A stretch of 64,000 nt of DNA from Brienomyrus brachyistius (Eukaryota > Chordata > Actinopteri > Osteoglossiformes > Mormyridae). Both the position numbers and the translations under genes were made by a program. A model generated the notes under the pieces. That model saw only the letters and a program-made list of their open reading frames with translations, did not search any database and was not told the DNA's origin. Location: contig NC_064550.1 in the NCBI RefSeq assembly GCF_023856365.1, positions 19,903,629 to 19,967,628 on the forward strand, written 5' to 3'. Below, piece by piece: positions 1-23,087 of the stretch; within the stretch, counting starts at the first letter, position 1; the number at the start of each line of letters is the position of its first letter.

Positions 1-2438
1 AATTTTTATTCCCTCTAAAGCCAGACTTCCAGTATGGAAATCGCAAGGCTATGCAAATTAGGCCTGAGGTCGGTCTCCATGACAGCCTGCGCATGGCCAT
101 GGGCTGGGAGGTTTGTGGGAACCGCGGAGAGGCTGGGGTGGTAGGTGGACCGGGAGGGTGCAGTGGGCTCTCTCTCATTCTCTGTGGCCTTCACCACAGT
201 TACCCTCATGGGGGACAATCGCACCTTGGCGCTTAAGAACCAGTGGCTGCAGCAGAAAGTTTGCCAATGCTGCGCGGAGTTGGACTCACCATATTTGACA
301 GACATATGCGCAGCCTGAATAGCTTCACTAAAAGCTAAATTTAAAAAAAAAAAAACAGGTAGTAACCAGTAAAACTCTTCAAAAGTGAGCATCTAATTAA
401 ACAGCGGCTGCTAGCTAAACAAATACACAGATAAATAATGCAATTGTCCCACACTTTCCTGTCTTCCTTGTGAAGGATTCTCGGTAGACAGAGATGGTAC
501 TTCTTGATGCCGATTAAGTATGTGCTTGTATTGCTTTAATACTTTCTCGCCAGGCATCTTCCAAGAGATCAACATCTGTAACTTGATGTTTACTAAAGCA
601 AGGACCCGACAGCAACGAATCATCCCAGGATTTAAAAAAGTGTTTTAAAAGGTATCCTGCACAATAATCCAGGCATCTCCCAGCCATTATAGTGGTTTTG
701 ATCTTATTATTTTAGCAGCATGTGTATAATGTAACACATAATCACGTCCCACTTTCATTTTTAAGTACTTAAGTATATAAAGTAATGTAGCACTTCATGT
801 CCCCGCAGCAACAAAAAAAGATCATTATTTTATGTGTTCTGGCATTTAACAGCAGACAGAATTATGAATGCATTTTTAAGTAATTGTTTCTTACGATCCC
901 ATTACACCAAGCATGAATACACCACAGGAATTTCTAAATACACAAATGATATAATACACAACTATAATTACTAAACACGTATGTCTAGAAAACTAAAGAA
1001 AATATCTTCATTAACCTAAACACATATCCATAAAGGTATATAAAAAAAAAAACAGAGTATGAAAAAAATAGCCAATTCTGTAAATTTTACAGCCAAAAAA
1101 ATATTTCGTGTACAAAAACCCTGGGCTGTGAATAGATTAACCTACTGTTACTTGATAGACAATATCTATATTTAAAACTTCTACATACTATTTGAATGTG
1201 CTACATATTGTCAGAAATTTTCAGATGTTATTTTCATTTATATTAATCTGGCATGTGACTATATTACCAGTTTCTTGTTTCTTTGACTTTAAGCAGTAAC
1301 ATCTAATCTAATCGAACATAATGGGATTCAACGGATTTTGCAGAAAAGCCCACAGTCATCTGCCGACTGAAGCTGGATTCAACTCCAATTTTTTAAGATA
1401 ATGCAACTGACCAGTGAACCAACATTAGCTTCCAGTTAACTATCAGACAGGGTTTCACATAGTGCCAGCTGGAGTTTTGTCAGATATTATCGGCAGCTAG
1501 AAAAGGGGATATTCATTGAATGATTTGTTGAAGCAGAATCACACAACAGTAGTCAGTTCTCCAGGACCCGAGTTCCTCATTTGGCGGTCTGCCTGTTGCA
1601 GATCGTACGGCTTAATCTCCGGGCCGTGCTGCCGCCCAAACTCCTGCATGAGAGCAGCAGCCTCCTTCACGCTACCCCCCAATCCCCACACCCACAGCTT
1701 AACAGGGCAGCAACTAAACTTTCCCCTCTTTAACAGTTCTGACGGATGACTAACACTATCCCACCATCTCGGTTTCTTCTAAATGTCACATCAATCAAGT
1801 TGTGCTTCTTGTGTTAAGTTGAAAAATGCTCTTTGCAGTTGACAGTTGGCTTGCATTTTATTTCTCCCGTAATCCGATTGTCGATGGATTTGTAACTTTT
1901 GCACGAGACTACAAATTCACCTGTCGACGCTGTTCCTCTGTTCGCCAATTGAGCTCGCCGTGTTACTTACACACTAACATAATAATGTCACTTTCATATA
2001 AAAACACACGCCAATAAAAGCTAATGAGAAAGATGACAAATCTCGTCAATGCCTGGGTACCAACCTATTGACATAATCAAAAACCATAACACCATCGAAC
2101 AACGAAGTCATAGGTCACTCATTTTAGTGTTAGATCTCACAACAAATCCCGATACTGCTACTAAGATTACTACTGCTAACAGTACTACTATACTACTACT
2201 ACTACTATTAAAAAAATAATATAACTATCAGACTGATGTCTTGCACAATCTTGCTGCAATAGGACAACATACCTTCACTGAGCAACGCTAGCCATCCCTT
2301 ATTCAGATGCCAAGAGGCAGTGAAACACACCAAAACTGTCAGACGAACCCAAACACGAAACCTCAAAGTACTGTGTAAACAGATTGGCAGGATATCATAA
2401 CAGTGCTTAATATTGGAGACAAACTTAAACAGCCTTAC
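1..2438. other. Presumed intron of the POU2F gene; no recognised exon
   Basis: AT-rich sequence downstream of the POU2F exon on its strand. It holds ACT-type trinucleotide repeats near 2155-2210, a perfect octamer at 51-58, and one splice-flanked, phase-compatible 45-nt candidate exon at 290-334 (see findings). I did not find the exon that encodes NGLDFN in other POU2F genes, so it probably lies beyond the left edge. Confidence 0.4.
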
Positions 2439-2495
2439 CTGCTTGATCACTGTGGGATTCTGTCCGCTCCACTGACTCTCCACTCATCTTAATAT
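2439..2495 (-). CDS. pou2f3: POU2F3-like transcription factor, small N-terminal coding exon (gene runs off left edge)
   Basis: A 57-nt minus-strand exon has a good acceptor (pyrimidine-rich tract ending TTGCAG at 2497-2496) and a good donor (CAG|GTAAGG at 2438). It reads (D)IKMSGESVERTESHSDQA with a split codon at each end. Human POU2F3 has TDIKMSGD at the same place near its N-terminus, and POU2F2 has the related EIRMSKPLEAEK. POU2F proteins are nuclear POU-homeodomain factors that bind the octamer ATTTGCAT; POU2F3 acts in keratinocytes and tuft-type chemosensory cells. Position supports the call: human OAF is followed in the same orientation by POU2F3, and here the exon lies downstream of oaf on the same strand. 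The POU domain and homeodomain exons are not in the window. Translation could start at the exon's own ATG or in an upstream exon. The match is short, so POU2F1 or POU2F2 cannot be excluded by sequence alone. Confidence 0.6.
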
Positions 2496-3093
2496 CTGCA
2501 ATAATAAAAACAGCTGATTTTACTATGCAGCACAACTTTATGCTGAAACAAGGCGATCCATTGCTGCAGTAACAGTGAAATGATCTTGAGGTTATTCTAA
2601 TGCGTCCCACTTACAAATTTTCTCCCGCATCACACTGCTGTTATAATATTCATAAGTTGAAGGATATCCCCATTTACTGTTGACCACACGGTCTCTCTCC
2701 ACCCCGTCTCCATCTTGTTCATTAAGTCAACTGTTTCATTTAAATTAACATCGATGGAGTTTACGTCTTCCGCAGTTTCAGTTCTTTAAAAAAAAAAAAA
2801 GCAGAGCCGCAAACTTACCTGCACACAACTATCAACATATATATTAATACATTCAAATGTTTATTTCAAGATGTATAAAACAAGAGAATACAAAATATTA
2901 TTAAAGAATTTCCCTTCACCTTCATCGATTTCTTTCCACTTACTGATTGCATTTAAATGCTACCTTATGTCAATTACTGCTTAATGCACTATTTTATTCA
3001 AATCCACCCAAAATACGCTAACATGCAACTAATTTAGCTAACTGGGTCAGTGTAAGAAGATTGCCTTTCTATCATCTGCCTGTCAGAGAAGCA

Positions 3094-3183
3094 ATTTGCA
3101 TGAAGACCCCACAGCAGCCTATCCCGTCTCTGTGTTTTTGCATAAAACAACAAAGGCCTGACTTCAAAATGATTCATTTGCAT
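3094..3183. promoter_or_regulatory. Cluster of POU octamer motifs
   Basis: Within 90 bp there are two perfect ATTTGCAT octamers (3094-3101 and 3176-3183) and one 7/8 match, TTTTGCAT (3136-3143), all in the same orientation. They lie between the candidate first exon and the recognised POU2F exon. Possible intronic or promoter autoregulatory element; function is inferred. Confidence 0.35.
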
Positions 3184-4167
3184 AGCATACCCCATTATCC
3201 AGAATACAGAACGTGGCTCAGAATCTTCTACCATATTACAAAATCTTACATCTGGGTTTCCATCCGATTCATTCGAGTCAAGTGTCAAGCTCAAGAGTTC
3301 AACTGCGTCACTCCTCTACTTATTGGAAGGTTTAGCCCGTTGTTTTAATCATGCTCAAACCTTTGCAACATACACGCCTATACTGGGCCCAGCGTCAGGA
3401 AAAATAAGTTCTACGTATTTCACATACAGTGATTGTGTGTTAACATCATTCAGCACCACGTCTCGTTTCTTTTGTATTCGCGTTTTAAAACTCGACAAAT
3501 CGCCCAGGACTTACATTTGCAGAATCGGTTTTGGTTAGAAACAAACCAACTTTTGGTTGAAGTTGTTCAAACAGCGTCAGGTAGTTCGTGAAGTTTATTG
3601 TTCTTGCTTATTTTAAATATTTGACCGTGGCATTATTGCATAAAACATACCAATTACTGTATAATATATTCAGTTAGAGTTTAGTTTATTTTTACCATTT
3701 ACCAAAAGATTAATAAGGGGCCACTGCAGGACTCTACCCAGGTATTTATACAGAATTATCACATTTATTAACTTAGGTTACGTAATTACGACCTAATTCT
3801 CTTATATTGATTAGCACATTTACGTATATTTTGTATTTCACAAATCAGTTGGACAGATAATAAAGCTGTTTTTAGATTAAATATTCATATTTTAAAAATT
3901 GTGGCATCCCGTGGGTTACAATTGCATTAATTGTTTATTGACTAGTCACATCTTGTCGGTTCTTTGGATATTTCAAATAATCATTATTCCGGTTGTTGGA
4001 ACCATGGAATTAATGGAGCTTTTCAAGCCTAAAAGGTGTCCAGTCTGGTCACGTGGCTTCGACCCTTTTATGGGGACATTGGCATGTAAAGCTGCAGCCT
4101 ATAACGTGCCGTTGGAGCTCAGCCGCACATCTGCCTGCTGTTTTGCAGCTCGACTGGCTCTGCGCCA

Positions 4168-4197
4168 CCTTATATGCAAAATGCATCACATTTGCAT
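4168..4197 (-). promoter_or_regulatory. Octamer plus TATA-like core promoter, directed toward the POU2F gene
   Basis: Reading the minus strand, a perfect octamer ATGCAAAT (4197-4190) is followed by a near-octamer TTTTGCAT (4181-4174) that runs into ATATAAGG (4175-4168). An octamer some 15 bp upstream of a TATA box is the classical layout of immunoglobulin and histone H2B promoters, which POU2F factors activate. A start near 4140 would transcribe toward the 2439-2495 exon. The motifs are seen directly; promoter function and autoregulation are inferred. Confidence 0.35.
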
Positions 4198-4557
4198 AGT
4201 GAGTTACAACACAGCGGCGAGGTGGGCTAGTAATTACTATCGAGGACAACACGGCACGTTTGCATAAACCTGGGGACGCTTTGGTCGGTTCCGACTTAAG
4301 CCCAAGCAGAATAACTGAACCCATCCCGGGAAATCCAATAAGCCCGGGGGCAAGAGAGACGAATCGCCTCTTAAGGCTGCGGTCCTCTTTCATTTTCGTG
4401 TTGTTGTTTGGCAATATGTAAAATTATGAGCCATCAATTTGTGGCCCTATAAATAAATAATAAAAAAAAAAGTTAACAAAAACAAAGAAAAACATCCACA
4501 CTGCGATATCTGGTGAGATGCACGCCAACAGAAATGGTAAAGACATCTTGTTCTTAC

Positions 4558-4636
4558 CTTCTTTTCTGGAGACCTTTGACAGACGAGCAGACACCCGCAG
4601 AGATACCCAAAGCGACTGAAGTGTAGGCCTTGGCAA
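4558..4636 (-). other. Candidate first exon of the POU2F gene
   Basis: On the minus strand an ATG at 4636 opens 26 codons that end at a strong donor (GAAG|GTAAGA, last exon base 4558). The exon ends one base into a codon, which is exactly the phase the 2439-2495 exon needs, so joining them gives an open frame into DIKMSG. The encoded residues do not resemble the known POU2F3 N-terminus (MVNLESMHT), so this may be an alternative first exon, a 5' UTR exon, or a chance donor. A second strong donor (TGTGCAG|GTAAGT, exon end near 2819) has an in-frame stop just upstream and could only be a 5' UTR exon. Confidence 0.25.
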
Positions 4637-5857
4637 AAGCCAGGCAAGGATTCAGTACGCTAAAAAAACGGATGGATGCATTCCACAGCTACATTTGTTG
4701 ATTTGAAAACAGAGATTTATCGCATATATTACTGCCTGACACCTGGAATTTTGTTGAAACATAGGGGTTTAGATAAAAAGCACAATACACATCGCACACA
4801 TTAATGAACAGGTCTTCCACGCAGAGTTCCCCCTTTCTCCGTTTATTACTGCGACTCGCATCGACCTGCGCCGCGCTGTTCGAATAAGACGCCTGGCAAA
4901 CTGCATCCAAGGACTGGGCTGCGATCACCATCTAAATGTGGCTGCAAGACAACCGAAGGGTTAGACGTATCCTGGAAGTTTAACTGTTGGTTTGTGTACA
5001 TAAGGCAGCAGTGTGCGTGTGCAGGAGAGAGAGCTATACTACGTTTTGTATGCTGCGTGTGTTCGGGCAGGTTTTATTATAAAATAGGGTTAACTTATAC
5101 AGTTAAAGTTAACTATAAGTTGGAAAAGGCAGTAATTAAGGACTTGGACTAGAAAGTCAGTTTCCCGATTAAAACTCCAGGAAACCTGCAGTAATAAAGT
5201 TAAACAAAGTACTTGAACTGGATTGTGAAGTTTTAATAACCTCACTTGATTGTGGAGTTTTTAATTACCTAATCATGTCAATATTCTATCGTTTTCTTCC
5301 GAGGTTATATTTAAAAGTAATTTCATTTAGATATTATAAGACAGTGGCTGGCTAACAAAACAAGTCAACAGTCCCGAAACCCTGGCAGCTTTGGTTATGG
5401 ACGACTTGGGGTCGTGTGGTTAATAGCTGTATAACGTAGATTTTCCGCGCTGATTAATGCCTCGTCCATAAATTGGTAAATATCGCCCTCTGCCGTTTCA
5501 ACTGGAAAATAGAGACTTTACTGAGGTACTACAACACTTTTAAGAGCTTCACAAAAACTAAAAGGGACGAGAAATTTCTCTCGGCGAATAATAAAAGTAT
5601 TGACAACAAAATGAAGAAAAATATCGTTAATCAATGCGTTAGTTGTAGCTGTAATTAAGGGGATGGAAACTTAATGAGTCAATGTAAACCCATACAGGCA
5701 ATCTGGACGTGAAGTGAAGGTTGTATTTAAGAACATGGCTGCCTTGTCCCGTCAGCCCCCACAAAACAGCCTGTTTTCTAAACATTAGGTATGGTAGTCA
5801 AGCTGCCGCTTCTCTATTGTTCTAACTGAGAGAGATCCGCCCCCAACCCCCCCCCCC

Positions 5858-5867
<10 letters not shown>

Positions 5868-5914
<47 letters not shown>

Positions 5915-6128
5915 TTGTGGGGATCATCCATTCATTTCTATGGGCAAAACCCTAATCCCACCAATGACAACCTTAACCCCTATCAACACAATACAGGTCC
6001 TCTGGCATTTTTAAGTTTGGATTCTTATAAAATTGATTTCCCCTTGTGGGGGCCTAAAAAATGGTCCCCACAAAGTAAAAATAACAGGATTTTATGACCC
6101 CACAATGTGATATATATCTGACCCCCCA
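5868..6128 (+). repeat. CA-array-flanked dispersed repeat, copy 1 (TTTGTGGGGA...TCCCCACAAA)
   Basis: An (AC)n array (about 5868-5912) leads into TTTGTGGGGATCATCCATTC, a stretch of CCTAA-like motifs, a GGCATTTTTA segment, and then GGTCCCCACAAAG followed by CACACA. The same order of blocks recurs at 31744-31985 and 48425-48716. The outer motifs TTTGTGGGGA and TCCCCACAAA are inverted relative to each other. This is a non-coding interspersed family of fish type. Confidence 0.7.
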
Positions 6129-7800
6129 CATACACACACCGTTGTAGTGCAAATGAGGCAGACTTTATTCTGTCCTTTCTAGACAAGGTTAATTTACAAA
6201 CCATATTTCTGAAATTACTACTCACATTTTTATCCAATAAAAACATTACAAAAATATGGATTTGACTTGTTATACAGTATCAAAACGTTGATACATTAAG
6301 GCACTTACCTTTACCACAAAATACTTTAACATTTTCCCACAATAAGTTTCTCACAAGTGGCAGGACAAGAGTACATTATCGATTACAAAAAAAAAATAAA
6401 AATTAACTGTGCAGATGGGGCAAAACAAGGACAGTTACTAGTTATACAACAGCTTAAGATCAGAGGAGGATCATTTGCATGTAGCAGTGGTCATGACCTG
6501 AGAAATATGTCAATTAAGAATTTAAGAGCTTCACAACCAAACATCAGTTTAAGGCATGTATAACACTTTCAGTAATCCCCACCATATCTGAACACATCCT
6601 TTTAGTGGGTGTAAACCTCTCTAAATACATTTCATATTAAATAAGTAAGCGTTACTGACTCCTTCCATAACAAAGATGCAACACAGGGTTTATTCACAGC
6701 AGAATTAAAAAAAAAATGAAAATGGCTAATTGCAATACTCCATACTTGTTCAGCTGTTAAACATTAAGCCATTACATTAAAGTGTTTTGTTAAACTGTAA
6801 TAAAAAAAATAATGCCTTGATGCCCTTGAATTTTTCTAAATACATCCAACTTGATAGTATCTGACAGGTGAAGTTCACAAACTAACCTGTAGGGACAGCA
6901 GGCACACTGAAAACTATACTGTAAACTGATGTCATAATGATGTCATAATGCAAATGCTATGATTGAGTAACCATAGCACAACAGCAGGATGGTGGTCTCT
7001 GATTTGCCTTGGCAGAGAGGCATTTCAACACCACTCAAAAGGCTGTGAAGACTTCCTTAAGAACGATGCAGCCAGCCCCATGACTGAGACCTGGCCTCAC
7101 CTGGCACTGTGGTGTCCCTCCTTCCAAAAACAGAGCCCTCTGGTGGCTGGAGGGAGAACTCCCGTTGCTTGAAAGAACCTATTTCTGTTAAAGCTTGGGA
7201 AACTGCCAACATGCAACAGACCAATAGGGTGTGTGAGCATGGATAAGCCAACAGGTTGCAGGAGAAACATCTAGAACACCATGAGCGAATATCAACAAAT
7301 AAACAACAGGTACCAAGACACAAGACAGACTCAACTCTATGGCCCATAGTCTGGATAAGAACAGACAGTGATTAGTGTACAAACTCCCATGTTACACCTC
7401 AGCTCGTAGGTTAGTCTACACGTCAGATGTGTAAAATTTGGTCCCAAAACATGCTTTGATATGGAAATGTATCTGTCTGACTCATTCGGGTGACAAAGGA
7501 GCCTCGGAAGGCCTCTTCAGAAGTCACGCCAACGAGAAGGTGCTTGCCGGTGATGAAGGCCTCCAGGTAAAGAAGAAGAGAGACGTTGCAGAATTGGGCA
7601 AAAAAAAAAAACAAAAAAAAAAAACAATAACTCGCACAGGTGCACCAAGCGCAGCACTTTGATGGTCCTACTTCAGTTCCCTTATTCTGTGGGGGCTGGG
7701 CTCCGGCTCTACTGCTGAGGACTTAAGCTGCATTGTTCATTACGAAAAAAATCACATTCCTGATGAGAACAGTTCTTTTGTTAGAATGGTCTAAACAGAG

Positions 7801-7806
7801 TTTATT
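7801..7806 (-). terminator. Candidate oaf polyadenylation signal
   Basis: AATAAA on the minus strand about 570 nt downstream of the oaf stop codon. It is a plausible 3' UTR end, supported only by the hexamer and its position. Confidence 0.35.
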
Positions 7807-8378
7807 TTTTAAGTAAAAATAAATAGAACATACCAGAGAAGCATTATTGTAACCTGGGTTATACTATGAGCTTTTTAAGACTGAAGCTGGTGACAGGGAC
7901 CGTGACAGGGACCGTGACCTGTGAACCATACCAACTCTTGTATCCCACAATCCCCTGCGGAGACTGACCAGTTCTGGCCTGCTTCACCCTTCCAGCCATG
8001 GTTCTGAGAGTGAAAAGTGTTCAGTCCTTTTATACAAGCCGATGCAATTGTTTTTAGGAAATGGCTGTCCAATCAGAAGAGTGGCAAAAAAAAGACTTGG
8101 TTCAGTGAAACAAAAATCTGTGTGTGTGGGGGGGGGGGGTCACTGATTCCCCCGAGAGATCGGACCGGACCTCAGCATCAGTCGTGATCATATGTGAAGG
8201 CACTTGACGGTGACCCACACGCCCGTGGCCAGCAGCTGTACCACAACTCACCACAGGGGGGCAGAGGGGTGCAGGGATGAAAACGAATTCCACAGGGATG
8301 TTCAAATATTAAATAGGAAAATAAATAAAGACAAGTCATCTCCAGATGGGAGTGGACACCGGGTTGGGGGGGGGCACT

Positions 8379-20467
<12,089 letters not shown>

Positions 20468-22961
20468 TGCGGAAGAAGCGAAGCCGGACCCAGATTGGGG
20501 AAAAGGGGGTGGGGGTGCAGCCGTACAGAGGCGCATCAAGTACGGGGCTTCCACAAAGTCAGCGCCCGCCCCCCGTCGCCGCTCGGCAACTACCTAAAAG
20601 GACCATGATAGCAAAGTTTTTTAAAAATCCCCTCCGGCTTGATACTGTTGCCTGTTTCGGCCTCGGCTTTGCACTGTCACCGCCTGTTCACCGGGGGCAG
20701 GTCGCTCTCTACCCCCCCGTGGGTCCGGCCGCCTAAGGAGACACCAGCCCGATCACTTGTTTCTCTTTCGCACCGCTCGCGACACACGCTGTCACACTCT
20801 TGCTGATTTTCTCTTTAGAAAAAAATAAAATAAAATCAAAAATCCGCCCCCCGACTTTTCATTCGGTCCCGTCGTTTCCTTCAGAACCCGAATTGTAACT
20901 AGTTACTCGCCCGACTCCCCAAAGTTTTCGGACGGCGAAGCTCTTAAAGGCGCATCGCTCGGGACGAATCCCCTCCCATTCCACCTCCAGCGGCTCGATT
21001 CATGATCGCGGCGAATCAGGGAGCCGCGCAATCTAATAGTATCACTGTACTACTGTAGCGTTAAAAAGATGAGTATATATAATACTTAGATATACTGTCG
21101 GTTTATGCTCCGTGTTGTTTTTGAGCACATCGGCGTGCTGACAACACGATTTATCCAATTAACACACCTGTTGTCAGTATAAATCTGCGACACATTGCTT
21201 TTACTGACTCTCCGAAATGTTTTTACTCCAAATGAATTAATATTTTATAAACTGCTAAATCATTTAATGACTTGAAGCAGGAAGACATTTACTTTATGTA
21301 ACGGCTCATGCAAATTCAACTTTTCCCACACATTCAGGTGATGCAGAGATTCAGCTTTTTCTTATTCTGAAACTTCAGCCCGTCTTCACTCAAGTTAAAG
21401 TTTAATGCAAGAACATTAACTATATCCACACTCACGTGCACCCTTGCGTAACTTAATCTTGGATTAAGATACAGCAGGTCCTGAAAATGTACCATACCTA
21501 GTGTCCTTACACCTTATGCGTATTTTATATTAATCAGTGGATGCTCTTTGTTCCTTCCACCGCATAAGCATACAGGTGACCATTGAAGGAAATGTGCTTT
21601 AGAATCGTAAAAAAAAAACGAAATCACCCTCTTTTTCACATTCAGGAGCTATGATGGACGTTGATGTACAATGCATTGAAATAGTGATACAAACGCAGTG
21701 TTGTTAACTAAAAAGTCTTTTTTAGACTTGTTGCTATTGGGAATACTTGGAATTTTTATCAAGTGAAAATAATAATGTCTAGTTTCAGTAACACTCATAC
21801 CTTGTCATATTGTTTTTCTCTTGGGACAGCGATGCATGCTGGGTGATTGCAGACTCCTGAAGCGGCCCAATTGCCCCCGGCATGGCCAAGTGGTCAGAGG
21901 GCCTCCCAAACAGAAGAGCAAACACCGTCTTTGAACCTGCGCAAACACTACCAGCTGTGTGCTGTGTGCGGCGGAGTGTTGACAGTAAACTGCAGGAGAG
22001 AACCTGTCCGTCAAACCGGCCGGACACCCAGGCGGTCTGGTGGTCCAGGTGACCCCTGCAAGACTTCCAGTGTAGCTGAACACATGGTAGCTAAAGAAGA
22101 CTCTCTGATTTGCTGTTCCATCACTGAACGGCTTTGCAAAATGGCATCTATTCATGCTGGTCACTTTTGAAAATGCATATTCAATGTGTCTGTTTTGCTG
22201 GTTTTTCAAATGTCACAGATATGATAAATGTCCACTGTAAATACCACCGTGGTTTTGTATATTTGACGAATATGGGTGTTTCCACTTGGGTGTGTCAGCA
22301 GGGGTGGACAATAAGGTGGGGGTAGGCAGTCACCTGGAGCCCCAGAAAACCTGCAGACGGAATTTCCAGAAGTTACGCATGTCGGTCTGGGGCTTTCAGA
22401 GCAGTTAGTCTGCCCCTGTGTGTTGGGGGGGGGGGGGGGGGGGCAAAGTTGAGGTTTAGAGGGTGGAACGTCCACTGTCTTGAAGTGGAGCTTCCAGAAG
22501 ATTCATCTGGAGTTAGACATGTTTCTGAGCTATGGGGCTGTGTGGGTGTTCTGTGCCCCACCCTTGGAGAACAGAGCATGAGAGCCTGCATGAGGTCGTC
22601 CCACAGGAGGGGCAATGACTCGGAAGGGGGGCAGTGCCGTGCGCGCCTGTAACCAGCTGCAGTAAACAGAGGAAGACATGAAACTCAAATAATGGAGTCC
22701 AATGAGCCAGTCTCTCATTCCACCGCCTCAACCAGGCTTGGAGTTATAAAGTCTTTTTTTTTTGGGGGGGGGGGGGGGGACCCCAATGGGACAAAGCTTG
22801 CAAGTCAGTCGCCCACTGTGCACAGGGGTACAGATACAGGTCATGTGCTTCTTGCAGGAATGGCCTGGAGGCGGGTGGGAGAGAAAACAACTCCGGCCTT
22901 CTTGGGCATTAAAGGCGCAGCTCCCATTCCTGGACACACGGCCCCGGCTCCGCTGCACCCC

Positions 22962-23087
22962 GCAGCGTTCGTAGCGCGCTATGCAGCGTTCGTAGCGTGC
23001 TACGCAGCATTCGTAGCATGCTATGCAGCGTTCGTAGCGTGCTATGCAGCGTTCGTAGCGTGCTATGCAGCGTTCGTAGCGTGCTAC
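22962..23087. repeat. 21-bp minisatellite with palindromic core, 6 copies
   Basis: Six consecutive 21-bp units GCAGCGTTCGTAGCGTGCTAT with few changes. Each unit contains a near-palindrome around GTAGCGTGCTA (GTAGCATGCTA in unit 3), so each can form a small stem. The array is open in several frames on both strands, giving spurious frames of about 190 codons. Confidence 0.9.

Larger units (their letters stand above)
4637..8378. other. Spacer between POU2F gene and oaf, including the oaf 3' UTR
   Basis: No gene is recognised apart from the right end, which is the oaf 3' UTR. It holds a long CA array, a CA-flanked dispersed repeat (5913-6128), two further perfect octamers (6473-6480 and 6948-6955) and A-rich runs. 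Open frames here are short and look like chance. Confidence 0.5.
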
